From: Variovorax brevis
GTDB taxonomy: Bacteria > Pseudomonadota > Gammaproteobacteria > Burkholderiales > Burkholderiaceae_C
Direction of reading: 5' to 3'
Assembly: GCF_030317105.1 (NCBI RefSeq)
Contig: NZ_JASZYG010000006.1
Span: 434,001-498,000 of the forward strand
Length of the DNA stretch: 64,000 nt
In this document: one piece after another, positions 34,763 to 42,599 of the stretch
Position numbering within the stretch: the first letter of the stretch is position 1
Layout: each line of letters opens with the position of its first letter
The notes under the pieces: model-generated
Seen by the model: only the letters and a program-made list of their open reading frames with translations
Told to the model about the DNA's origin: nothing
Databases searched by the model: none
Translations under genes and position numbers: made by a program

Positions 34763-36103
34763 TCACTGGAAGCTCACGCGATGTGCCACCAGAACGCCTT
34801 TGACAACGCGCTCACCCTCGATGTTCACGCGCACGCCATTGCCCAGGCTGGATGCGGTGCCGTTGACGAACTCGACACCAGGGTCCGTCGCATCGACGGG
34901 CTGTCCCCGCACCTTGAAACTTGAAGGCGAGCTGAAGGCACCAATGTTCCCCACGAGCTGGAAGGCCGAAGGCCCTCCGGTGCCAGGCACTGATCGCGTC
35001 TTGAGCTTCGTGGCCTTGAGCACACCGTTGGCCCATGCGCCCGCGACTTCCACCCTGACGCCAGTGCCGACGCTGCCGGCTGGCCCGCCCGTGATCTTTG
35101 CGGTAGAGGCGTCCACCTGAAAGCCCAGGACCTTCAGGGACGCGGGCCCGGCATAGTCGGTCACAACGCCGGCGAGTTGCACCGGCAGGGCGTCCACGTT
35201 CGGCACCGGATACCACCACTGCACGAGGGTCGCGACCAGGCGGCCCGATTCCACCGCATTGGCACGCACGCGCACCAGGGTTCCGTTGGCCAGCGGCTTC
35301 CCGTCGGGGCTGCCGGACAAGGTGGCCTGGCCGTAGTCGATGACGGATGCGCCGAGCACAAAGCTCTTGCTTGCGAAGTCGAGTTTTTGCACCGTGCCGG
35401 AAAGGATCGGCGTGGAAGCGACGTGTTGCTCGACCCGCGTGGCGAGCAGAACGCCCGGCGCCGCCGGCAGGCCCCAGACCTGCAGCGTCGTGCCGGATGC
35501 CACGGCGCCGAGCCCTGTCAGATCGGCCCATACCGTGGCGTCGTCGGTCGTGATCGTGGTGCCCAAGATGGTGAAACGCCCCTGCGCCAGATCCACCGAA
35601 GCCACGGGGCCTCGAACGTCCGCGGCCGACTCGATGCGGCGTGCCACCCCCGCGGTGAAATCCGCATTCACCGGCCCCGTGACTTTGGCGGTCATGCCAA
35701 GCTGCAGCGCGGGTGCATCCTCGATGCTCACGACCACGCCCGCCGTGTCGTAGCGCAGTCCGTTGACGATGATGCTGCCCGCGCCGTCCACCGCGCCGAC
35801 GCCGGTGCCGTCGGCCGACGCGCTCACGCCGGTGCCGCCGGAGCCCACGCCGGAACCGTCATCGCCGCCAGACGAGGCCGCGGTCGATGTACTTGCCGTG
35901 CTGGTCGCGGCCCCGTCCGTGTTGCCGCCTGGCGAATCGGCCAACAGACCAGTCCTGGTCGTGCTGGTTGCAGTTTCCGCACTGGTTGTGATGGGCGTCC
36001 GCGCCACACCTGCGCCATTGCCGCCGCCACCTCCGCCACCACAAGACAGCAGGAGTCCGACCCCCAGCGCGATCAGGCCGCGGCGCAGCAAGGTGCTTGT
36101 CAT
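34763..36103 (-). CDS. DUF5666-type lipoprotein
   Basis: The 446-residue lipoprotein has a signal ending LLLSCGGGGG, so Cys22 or nearby would be lipidated. A long Ser/Thr/Gly/Ala linker (about residues 23-105) is followed by several copies of a beta-rich DUF5666-like module with V-R-V/V-K-V and GTxVRVxA patterns. DUF5666 proteins are of unknown function and probably surface exposed. The ATG at 36103 overlaps the stop of the DUF6502 gene (ATGA), so the two are translationally coupled. Confidence 0.83.
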   Translation of the reverse strand: MTSTLLRRGLIALGVGLLLSCGGGGGGGNGAGVARTPITTSAETATSTTRTGLLADSPGGNTDGAATSTASTSTAASSGGDDGSGVGSGGTGVSASADGTGVGAVDGAGSIIVNGLRYDTAGVVVSIEDAPALQLGMTAKVTGPVNADFTAGVARRIESAADVRGPVASVDLAQGRFTILGTTITTDDATVWADLTGLGAVASGTTLQVWGLPAAPGVLLATRVEQHVASTPILSGTVQKLDFASKSFVLGASVIDYGQATLSGSPDGKPLANGTLVRVRANAVESGRLVATLVQWWYPVPNVDALPVQLAGVVTDYAGPASLKVLGFQVDASTAKITGGPAGSVGTGVRVEVAGAWANGVLKATKLKTRSVPGTGGPSAFQLVGNIGAFSSPSSFKVRGQPVDATDPGVEFVNGTASSLGNGVRVNIEGERVVKGVLVAHRVSFQ

Positions 36104-36966
36104 TCTTCTCTCCCAGGCGTTTTGACGGACTCGGCGGCACCGTCTTCGTAGTAGGTATAGATCCCGACGCGGATGCGGCCCGTGGCCGATTTGTCCGCGC
36201 CCTCGAAAGCGCGCGTCATCTCGTGTGTGAGCTCGTGGTGAAGGGCGTCCCACCGAATGCGCGCCAGCTGATGGATACGCTCGCATTCCTCCATCGAAAT
36301 GCCGGCTGCGAAGACAGAACGTTCCAGCAGCTCTGGCTTTGCGCCGAGTGCGTTGGAAACGCCCGCCAGAAGATGATCGCCGGCGTTGGTGCCCAGAAAT
36401 GCAAGCATCCCTTTCATGTCGCTCGACGGAACGAAGGCCGTGGCATTGAGTTGCGCGCGACCGTCCTGTTCGACGGCCATGTTCAGACGCACCAGTTCGT
36501 CGAGGATGGCGCGATGGTGCACGTTGCCCCGACTCGCGCGATGGGCGATGCTCTCGAACGAAACTGCATTCGCCTGCGTGACGACAGGCAAGGTTTGAAG
36601 GCCGGGATCGTCCCTGCACATCTGCAGCCACAAGGTCAGGACCTTGGACGCCGCCGACATTTCTGCGTCAAGCGACGGCAAGTCGGCGACGCGCACCCTG
36701 TTTGTGAGGGCCTTGCGGTTGAGCCCGGTCGTCACTGAGAGCTGACTGATGTTCGGCTCGCTGCCCTTGCTTTGTCGCCACGCGCGGCGTGCTTCGTCCA
36801 GCAACAACTCCCGCAACAACCGTTCGAGATGCGCGTGCTTGACGCCCAGCGCCAAGGCCAGCCTGACCAGGGGCCGCATGACGCGTGCACACGTCGCGAG
36901 CGCCCAGGGGAGCCGCCCTTGCGGCGCTTCGTTTGAGTTGACCCCAGCAGGTTCGGTGTTGTCCAT
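36100..36966 (-). CDS. DUF6502-family protein
   Basis: The 288-residue soluble protein resembles DUF6502 proteins, found chiefly in beta-proteobacteria next to DUF5666 lipoprotein genes. It has a helix-turn-helix-like stretch near residues 70-95 (NISQLSVTTGLNRKALTNRV), so a regulatory or nucleic-acid role is possible, and mixed helices to the C-terminus. No catalytic motif is evident. It is first in a two-gene unit with the lipoprotein gene. The function is unknown. Confidence 0.72.
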   Translation of the reverse strand: MDNTEPAGVNSNEAPQGRLPWALATCARVMRPLVRLALALGVKHAHLERLLRELLLDEARRAWRQSKGSEPNISQLSVTTGLNRKALTNRVRVADLPSLDAEMSAASKVLTLWLQMCRDDPGLQTLPVVTQANAVSFESIAHRASRGNVHHRAILDELVRLNMAVEQDGRAQLNATAFVPSSDMKGMLAFLGTNAGDHLLAGVSNALGAKPELLERSVFAAGISMEECERIHQLARIRWDALHHELTHEMTRAFEGADKSATGRIRVGIYTYYEDGAAESVKTPGREE

Positions 36967-37101
36967 GGCCGTATGAGTGGAACGCAAACGCGCACTTCCC
37001 GGCGTCTGTTTTTTGCCCCGCCTTGCGACAAGGGTGGTTGCTGTCCCGACAAGACAGGGGCGCATGCCGGGCATTCATGGCCGATTACGGCTGCTCTGGA
37101 C

Positions 37102-37117
37102 TTTGTCCTACGACAAA
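37102..37117. promoter_or_regulatory. Inverted repeat TTTGTC-N4-GACAAA
   Basis: A perfect 6-bp repeat with a 4-bp spacer lies 55 bp before the small-membrane-protein start and 136 bp from the DUF6502 start, in their shared 205-bp divergent region. It may be an operator for either gene. Confidence 0.45.
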
Positions 37118-37134
37118 ACGCCCTCCTTCAGGTA

Positions 37135-37153
37135 AATGTGATCTTTTCACATT
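37135..37153. promoter_or_regulatory. Inverted repeat AATGTGA-N5-TCACATT
   Basis: Perfect 7-bp arms surround TCTTT, next to the small gene's ribosome site. The core resembles a CRP site but its spacer is one base short of TGTGA-N6-TCACA. It could alternatively be a hairpin in the 5' untranslated leader. Confidence 0.5.
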
Positions 37154-37171
37154 CAACTCGAGAGGTGGACA

Positions 37172-37339
37172 GTGCAAGGCGATCATGAAGACGAGTTCTG
37201 GGGGCACAGCGTAAAAAGATCCCTGGAACTGGAAAGGCAGATTCGCAGGGAGATCCATGCGCGAGACTGGCGCCGGAATCTCGCTGTTCTCGCCTTCACA
37301 GTGGTGATCTCCTTCGGCGCCTTTGCCGTCTGGCGCTGA
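37172..37339 (+). CDS. Small membrane protein, 55 residues, GTG start
   Basis: This gene is short but looks real. GAGAGG at 37160 sits six bases before a GTG start. The protein begins MQGDHEDEFW, continues with a charged helix (SLELERQIRREIHARDWRR), then one hydrophobic segment (residues 37-53, LAVLAFTVVISFGAFAV) and ends in WR. This is the layout of a single-pass small membrane protein with its N-terminal part in the cytoplasm. It is divergent from the DUF6502 gene and preceded by two perfect inverted repeats. No function is recognised. Confidence 0.6.
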   Translation: MQGDHEDEFWGHSVKRSLELERQIRREIHARDWRRNLAVLAFTVVISFGAFAVWR

Positions 37340-37409
37340 ACGCGAGCGTTTCCACACGACGGCGCCTTGCCCCTCGCGGGCTGCGATGCCGTCCCGCTCA
37401 ATCGGGCGC

Positions 37410-37427
37410 GAGGGCCACACGGCCCTC
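37410..37427. terminator. Perfect hairpin between small gene and FAS1 gene
   Basis: GAGGGCC-ACAC-GGCCCTC forms a 7-bp stem with a 4-nt loop between two convergent genes (ends at 37339 and 37452). No T-tract is present on either side, so it is only a candidate bidirectional terminator. Confidence 0.4.
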
Positions 37428-37451
37428 CCGGTCCGTGTCGGCGACGGCTCC

Positions 37452-38426
37452 TCAAGCCGGCGGAAGGATCACCTTGTCGCAAACGTGAACGACGCCATTG
37501 GTGTTGAGAACGTCCGCCCTCGTCAGGTTGCAGACGCGGCCACGTGAATCGATCACCTGGAAGCTCGCGTTGACCTTGATGGTCGTTCCCTCGACGGTGG
37601 TGACGGGTGCATCGGTCACGAATTCCTTCTTGAACTTTCGCGAAGGCACCATGTGGCAGCTCATGACCCTGCGGCATTGCGCCGTGTCGGCCAGGAAGGC
37701 CTGGAACGTGATGTTCAGTTCGACCAGCACCGCGGTGAAGGCTGCGTCCGTCGGGCAGAAGAAGGTGTAGGGCCCAGGCTGCTTGAGCGTATCGGTCAGC
37801 CCGCAAGCATCGATCGCCTGCACGCACATGCTGACTTGCGGCGTTGTCTGGCAAGTCACCACGATGTCCTTGTCGGCCGGCAGCATCACGCGGTCGAGCG
37901 TATGCAAGACGCCGTTCAATGCCACGATGTCGGTGCTGAGGAGCGTACAGACGCGGTTGCGGCCGTCGGTGGCCTTGAACACGTTGTTTTCCTTGTCGAT
38001 CTTGAAGAAGCCTCCTCCGATCGGCTCGATGGCGTGGCCTTCCACAATGGCCTCGGTGAATTGCGCCTTGCCCAGGATGTGGAACTTCAGGATCACGGTC
38101 AGCGTCGCCTTGTCGGCAAAAAGCTGGTCCTTGCTCTTGCCCATTTCGCCCAACAGCGCTGTGAAGGCATCGTTGGTCGGCGCGAACGCGGTGTTGGTGC
38201 CCGAGGCTTCGAGCGTCGAGCGCAGGCCGCAGGCGTCGACTGCCTCGACGAACACGCTGAGCTCCGGCTTGGATTCGGCCTGGTTCATGATGTTCTTGCG
38301 CTCGTTCAGCTGGGTGCCAACGGTCTTGTCGGAACTTCCCCCGCCACAACCGGGCAGTAACAGGGCACCGCCCAATGCGGCGGCTCCGAAGGTAATGAGT
38401 TGGCGGCGGTTCGACATGTTCAACAT
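37452..38426 (-). CDS. Lipoprotein with two fasciclin (FAS1) domains
   Basis: The 324-residue protein starts with a lipoprotein signal (ALLLPGCGGG; lipidated Cys about 29) and has two FAS1 domains, about residues 50-190 and 190-324. Each has the FAS1 H1/H2-like segments: AFAPTNDAFTALLGEM and FFCPTDAAFTAVLVEL, then NGVLHTLDRVMLP and NGVVHVCDKVILP. Both domains carry paired cysteines (VDACGL, AIDACGL, RVCTL, RVCNL), an unusual feature suggesting disulfides. FAS1 proteins mediate adhesion. CAGGAG at 38432 supports the ATG at 38426. Confidence 0.87.
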   Translation of the reverse strand: MLNMSNRRQLITFGAAALGGALLLPGCGGGSSDKTVGTQLNERKNIMNQAESKPELSVFVEAVDACGLRSTLEASGTNTAFAPTNDAFTALLGEMGKSKDQLFADKATLTVILKFHILGKAQFTEAIVEGHAIEPIGGGFFKIDKENNVFKATDGRNRVCTLLSTDIVALNGVLHTLDRVMLPADKDIVVTCQTTPQVSMCVQAIDACGLTDTLKQPGPYTFFCPTDAAFTAVLVELNITFQAFLADTAQCRRVMSCHMVPSRKFKKEFVTDAPVTTVEGTTIKVNASFQVIDSRGRVCNLTRADVLNTNGVVHVCDKVILPPA

Positions 38427-38501
38427 CGCAATGCTCCTGAGTTTGATGAGACGGTGGAAAACGGGGTTTTCCGATGCAAGCAATCAGTCAAAGCTGCGGA
38501 T

Positions 38502-38522
38502 CAATGGGAAATATTCCCATTG
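38502..38522. promoter_or_regulatory. 9-bp-arm palindrome upstream of FAS1 gene
   Basis: CAATGGGAA-ATA-TTCCCATTG is perfect over 9 bp on each side. It lies 76 bp upstream of the FAS1 start and 180 bp from the sulfite dehydrogenase start, so it is probably a strong operator for one or both divergent genes. Confidence 0.55.
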
Positions 38523-38618
38523 GTCCCGCTAAGCTGCTTTTGCGTCAGGGCATGGCGGTCGCTTGTAAGACGATGGCTCTTGTTCTTGTCCAGTGGTGTT
38601 GAGGGATATCCTGACCTT

Positions 38619-38639
38619 CCCCCTCCTTCGGGAAGGGGG
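38619..38639. repeat. REP-like hairpin with UUCG loop
   Basis: CCCCCTCC pairs with GGAAGGGGG across a TTCG tetraloop, with one bulge. Such GC-rich, UUCG-capped hairpins are often small dispersed repeats or strong RNA stem-loops. It sits 66 bp before the sulfite dehydrogenase start. Only one copy was noticed in this window. Confidence 0.35.
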
Positions 38640-38704
38640 TGGCGCGGCTTGCCACGGTGCAGCATTGGCTCCCGAAGCATCTTCATCAACTTCCGGTAAA
38701 TCGA

Positions 38705-39907
38705 ATGCCTCCTCATTTCGCAGTCAATCCCGTGCGCCGCGCCTTGTTGGGCATGTCGGCATCCGCCGCAGCGATGGCAAGTCTCGGTCCCTGGAGATCG
38801 GCGTTCGCACAGGAAGCCCGGCCGTTGCCCGCCTTCGCGGCGTGGAAGGACGCGGGCGCCATGATCGTGCACAGCCCGAACACCATCGAGCTGCGCCGCA
38901 GCGCCATGGGCGACGGCGTGATCACCCCGGCCAGGCATCTCTACGTGCGCAACAACATTGCGCCGCCAAGCGCCGACATCCTGAACGACAGGGACGCCTG
39001 GGAAGTGCGGATCGACGGCGTGCGCCGCCCGCGCGCCTACAGGCTGGCCGACCTGAAGAAGATGCCGACCGAGACGGTGACGATGGTTCTGCAGTGCAGT
39101 GGCAACGGTCGCGGGATGTTCCCTTCCAGGCCTTCCGGCACGCCGTGGCAGGTTGGCGCCGCAGGCTGCGTCATGTGGACCGGCGTGCCGCTGCGTGACC
39201 TGGTGCATGAACTTGGTGGCATGGAGGCCGGCGCGAAGTTCCTGACCGGGACTGGCGGCGAGGTCATTCCCGCAGGCCTCGATCCAAAGACACGCATCGA
39301 GCGCAGCGTGCCCATCGTCGCTTTGGATGACGCGCTCCTGGCGTGGGAACTCAATGGCCAGCCGATCCCCCTGGCGCACGGCGGACCCCTGCGTCTGGTC
39401 GTGCCTGGCTTCACCGGCGTCAACAGCATCAAGTACGTGAAGCGCGTCGCGTTCACACAGGCGGAGTCCGACTCGTCGATCCAGCAGACCGACTACAGGA
39501 TGAGTGCGCCGGATGCCAAGGCCATGAATCCCGCAGATCCTTCGGTGTGGCAAATGCCGCCCAAGTCTTGGATCAATTCGCCGCTGCCTGAAAGCGGAAC
39601 GCTGCGCCCGGGCGCAGCGGTCATCAAGGGCGTCGCGTTTGGAGGGACGAATGCGGTCAAGCAGGTCGAGGTCTCGACCGATGGCGGCGCGACGTGGAAG
39701 GTGGCGGCGCTGGTCGGCCCCGATCTGGGCCGATTTGCGTGGCGCGAATTCGCAGCCACGGTTGACCTGCCTGCTGGCACCCACCGCTTGGCCAGTCGGG
39801 TGACCGACGTCAAGGGACGCACGCAGCCAGAGACGCGCATCGAGAACAAGGCCGGCTATCTCAACACCAGCTGGCGTGACCACGCCGTCACGGTGACCGT
39901 CGCATGA
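38705..39907 (+). CDS. sorA: Sulfite dehydrogenase molybdopterin subunit, SorA-like
   Basis: The 400-residue periplasmic enzyme has a twin-arginine signal (RR at 11-12, VRRALLGMSA) for export with its molybdenum cofactor. The Mo-ligand Cys is C131 in LQCSGNGRGMF. A C-terminal dimerisation beta-domain contains the conserved VKQVEVSTDGGATW. With the following cytochrome it fits SorAB sulfite:cytochrome c oxidoreductase, turning sulfite to sulfate. The ATG at 38705 begins just before the twin-arginine motif, although no strong ribosome site precedes it. Related methionine-sulfoxide-reductase-like proteins are an alternative. Confidence 0.85.
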   Translation: MPPHFAVNPVRRALLGMSASAAAMASLGPWRSAFAQEARPLPAFAAWKDAGAMIVHSPNTIELRRSAMGDGVITPARHLYVRNNIAPPSADILNDRDAWEVRIDGVRRPRAYRLADLKKMPTETVTMVLQCSGNGRGMFPSRPSGTPWQVGAAGCVMWTGVPLRDLVHELGGMEAGAKFLTGTGGEVIPAGLDPKTRIERSVPIVALDDALLAWELNGQPIPLAHGGPLRLVVPGFTGVNSIKYVKRVAFTQAESDSSIQQTDYRMSAPDAKAMNPADPSVWQMPPKSWINSPLPESGTLRPGAAVIKGVAFGGTNAVKQVEVSTDGGATWKVAALVGPDLGRFAWREFAATVDLPAGTHRLASRVTDVKGRTQPETRIENKAGYLNTSWRDHAVTVTVA

Positions 39908-40260
39908 GCCGGCTGACGTTTCGATCCGGCAAGCTTGCCGCGCCGGTGGCTTTGGCGTTGGCGTGCATGGCGATTGCCGCGCCGTGTCTTGCGGCCGATC
40001 CAGCCTTGGCGGAAGGGCGCCAGATCTTCAACAGCGGTGCAGCATCCGCCCCGGCCTGCGCGCTTTGCCACACGCTGAAGGACGCCGGAGCGACCGGACA
40101 AATCGGGCCGGACCTGGACGATCTCAAGCCCGACGCGGCCCGCATCGCCCGGGTCATTCGAAGCGGAATGGGCGCCATGCCCGCATTCACCGCACTCACC
40201 GACGCCCAGGTCGCTGCGTTGGTGCGCTACGTCTCTGCGGTGACGCAAGCGAATCCCTGA
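39904..40260 (+). CDS. sorB: c-type cytochrome, SorB-like
   Basis: The 118-residue periplasmic cytochrome has a signal peptide (ALACMAIAAPCLA), the heme site CALCH (C70, C73, H74 region) and a later Met ligand in SGMGAMPAF. Its start overlaps the SorA stop (ATGA), so the two are coupled. As in SorAB it would take electrons from sulfite oxidation into the respiratory chain. It is a short monoheme type I cytochrome. Confidence 0.88.
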   Translation: MSRLTFRSGKLAAPVALALACMAIAAPCLAADPALAEGRQIFNSGAASAPACALCHTLKDAGATGQIGPDLDDLKPDAARIARVIRSGMGAMPAFTALTDAQVAALVRYVSAVTQANP

Positions 40261-40306
40261 CTGCTTCAGGGACGATCGGATCGCAGGGTGCTTGCCCTTC
40301 ACCGCT

Positions 40307-40792
40307 TCAGTGGTCGCTCCTCCAGGGCGAGGCGCCGGCCGGCCAGTCGATCTTTCCGCTCGCTTCGAACGCATGGCCGCCCAAGCCACCGCCCAGGCGG
40401 CCCCTCAGCACGTAGTCGAGCGCCCTGTTGCTGCCGGAGGCCATGCCGAAGATCTGGCGCAGCGCGGCCACCGCGCTCACCGTCACGGGGATCTCGATGA
40501 GCTGCTCGCCGAAGCCGGGTACCGAGCCGGCTTCGGGGCTGACGCCGCTGGCCAGCGTCGAGCCGCGCAGGTTCAGCGTCACCGAGACACCCTGGTAGTC
40601 AATCGCTCCCGTGTTCGGGTTTTGCACCCTCAGCTTCAGCCGCAGTCGCATCTCCATGCCCTCGCCGGACAACGGCTCCACACCTGCGAGCGTGACACGC
40701 AGCGGCTCGCTGCCGGGCCAACTCGCACATCCGGCAACCGCCATCGTGAAAAGTCCGGCAAGGCGGACGAGTGTCGATCGCCGGTTGCCCAT
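40307..40792 (-). CDS. LEA14/WHy-domain lipoprotein
   Basis: The 161-residue lipoprotein has a signal ending TMAVAGCASWPG, so the Cys near 22 is lipidated. One LEA type-2 (WHy) beta-sandwich follows, with GVEPLSGEGMEMRLRLKLRVQNPN and the IPVTVSAVAALRQIF strand typical of stress-linked proteins. Three in-frame ATGs occur at 40801, 40798 and 40792; the last lies 9 bp after AGGG and is preferred. It overlaps a tiny upstream frame ending at the first ATG. Confidence 0.8.
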   Translation of the reverse strand: MGNRRSTLVRLAGLFTMAVAGCASWPGSEPLRVTLAGVEPLSGEGMEMRLRLKLRVQNPNTGAIDYQGVSVTLNLRGSTLASGVSPEAGSVPGFGEQLIEIPVTVSAVAALRQIFGMASGSNRALDYVLRGRLGGGLGGHAFEASGKIDWPAGASPWRSDH

Positions 40793-40797
40793 GAGCA

Positions 40798-40875
40798 TCA
40801 TCCCTGCGCACGTGTGCCGCTGGCCAGCAGCGACGTGAGCACTGCACGGATGCCGGGTATCTTGCGACGGTTCAC
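40798..40875 (-). CDS. Possible 25-residue leader peptide
   Basis: A GTG start at 40875 sits six bases after AAGGAG and encodes MNRRKIPGIRAVLTSLLASG then five residues, with a TGA that overlaps the upstream ATG codons of the lipoprotein gene (ATGATG). It has signal-peptide-like basic and hydrophobic parts. It may be a translated leader, a remnant of a longer gene, or chance. An ATG 24 bases further upstream is in frame. Its reality is uncertain. Confidence 0.35.
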   Translation of the reverse strand: MNRRKIPGIRAVLTSLLASGTRAQG

Positions 40876-40944
40876 AGCATTCTCCTTTTCAGGTGTCATG
40901 AGGCCCCAGCCGAAGGCGGCAGGTTGGAGGCACGTCTCCCCAAG

Positions 40945-42450
40945 CTATCTCACCACCTTCACCGCTTGTCCCGGCTTCGGATCCGCGCCGCCACTGTAGG
41001 CGCCGTTCATCAGCTTCAGTTGCGCTTCCGCCTTGGCGGCGGGCAGCGGTGATGACTTTGCCAGTTCGCTGAAGCCTCCGCGGGGGTAAGGCACGGTTTG
41101 CACAGTCCACGCCTTGGCCGCCGCCCTGTCGGCCTGCGACATCGGTCGAAAAGAGGCCTCGGCCTCCTTCAAACCCGCCTGTGCGCGTTGACGGGCGTTC
41201 TGATCCCTGGCCACGTATTGCAGCCAGTAGGTGTGATCTTCCGGTCCGGCGACGAGCGTCAGCGCAAGTGCCCGGGACTGCCCTTGCTGGGTGCGAACCG
41301 TTCCGTCGAAATGCGTGGCGGTCAGGCCGTGGAGCGTGCGCTGTTCCGTGCGGCCGTCGATCGGCTCGAGCACATTGCGGATCACTTCGTTGTGCGTGCT
41401 GCCGGCCTTCGGTGGCACCAACCGCACCACCAAGCCTGCATCGCCCGCGCCGTTGACAAGCATGATCGCGTCGGACGCATTCTGGATCTGCCAGCCCTGT
41501 GGCGCCGTCATCGCGATACCCAGGCCCTCGTGGTAGAAGTTGCGCCCGCGAACGAGTCCCTGTTCGGCGCCGTCACCGAAAGTCATGCCGGTGATGGCCT
41601 GCAGGTAGCGCGCGCGTCCCTCATCCGCGTAGCCATCCTGGCCTTTGTACCTGGCGGCGTAGACCTTGATGTCGGCGAGCCGCTTGTCGTTGGCGGGATG
41701 AGAAGCGAGCCAGTTCGATCCCGATGGCCCCGGCTTGCCATCGGCCTTGGCCATGTCGGCGGCGAACTGTTCCTGGCTCTTCAGCGCCTGGATCACGTCG
41801 ACCATGTTCTGCGGGTTGTAGCGCACGCGCGAGAGGTACTCGGCTCCCAGCTCGTCCGCCTGGGATTCCTGGTCCCGGCTGTACGAGGCGATGTATCCCG
41901 ATGCGGCCGTCTGCGACAACTGGCTCGCCAGGTTGGTGGCTCCGCCCACCCCTCCAACCTCGAGCACGGCGCCAAGGACGGTGGCGGCGATCACGCCGAT
42001 GCCTGCGGTCTGCTGGCGCGTCGCGCGCTGCGCGCCGTGGCGTGCGGCGACATGGCCAATCTCGTGGCCCATCACCCCCGCCAACTCCGCCTCGCTGTCA
42101 AGGTAGGCCATGATGCCGCGCGTGACGTAGACATAGCCGCCGGGCAATGCAAAGGCATTGATCTCCGGGCTGTCGAGGACCGTGAAGGTCCATTTCAGGT
42201 TGGCCCGCTGCGATTGGCTGGCGAGCTTCTGGCCCAGGTCGTTCACATAGGCCTGCAATCCGGGATTGGCGTAGACGCTGTACTCCTTCAGCACGCCTTC
42301 ATGTGACTTGGCGCCCTCCCTGATCTCGGAGGCCTCGTCCATCACCGAGTACTCGGCGCGGCCGGTGACGGGGTTGACCACCTGGGAGCCGCAGGCCGAC
42401 AACAGCAGCATTGCAAGCACCAGCAGCGGACGAATGGACCACGTGCTCAT
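40945..42450 (-). CDS. M48-family metalloprotease lipoprotein
   Basis: The 501-residue protein has a lipoprotein signal (LVLAMLLLSACGS; Cys20), then an M48 peptidase domain with zinc motif H129-E130-x-x-H133 (MGHEIGHVAARH) and a later glutamate in QESQADELGAEY. The C-terminal half (about 280-501) is a beta-rich extension with MTAPQGWQI, as seen in some BepA/LoiP-like or PDZ-less M48 proteins. It probably acts in the periplasm on misfolded or outer-membrane proteins. AGGAGG precedes the ATG at 42450; the longer frame is a 5' extension. Confidence 0.9.
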   Translation of the reverse strand: MSTWSIRPLLVLAMLLLSACGSQVVNPVTGRAEYSVMDEASEIREGAKSHEGVLKEYSVYANPGLQAYVNDLGQKLASQSQRANLKWTFTVLDSPEINAFALPGGYVYVTRGIMAYLDSEAELAGVMGHEIGHVAARHGAQRATRQQTAGIGVIAATVLGAVLEVGGVGGATNLASQLSQTAASGYIASYSRDQESQADELGAEYLSRVRYNPQNMVDVIQALKSQEQFAADMAKADGKPGPSGSNWLASHPANDKRLADIKVYAARYKGQDGYADEGRARYLQAITGMTFGDGAEQGLVRGRNFYHEGLGIAMTAPQGWQIQNASDAIMLVNGAGDAGLVVRLVPPKAGSTHNEVIRNVLEPIDGRTEQRTLHGLTATHFDGTVRTQQGQSRALALTLVAGPEDHTYWLQYVARDQNARQRAQAGLKEAEASFRPMSQADRAAAKAWTVQTVPYPRGGFSELAKSSPLPAAKAEAQLKLMNGAYSGGADPKPGQAVKVVR

Positions 42451-42599
42451 CACAAACCTCCATCGCGTTCTGCCCGGGTCGGGCTCGGCGCATGAGCATG
42501 GATCGTAGCGAACAACAGCGCCCGCGGAGCCACAGGGCGTTGGCAGGCGCGACGCCTCGACGCACAGGTCTTGCGCTGGGCGCGCTGACCCGTCCGCCC

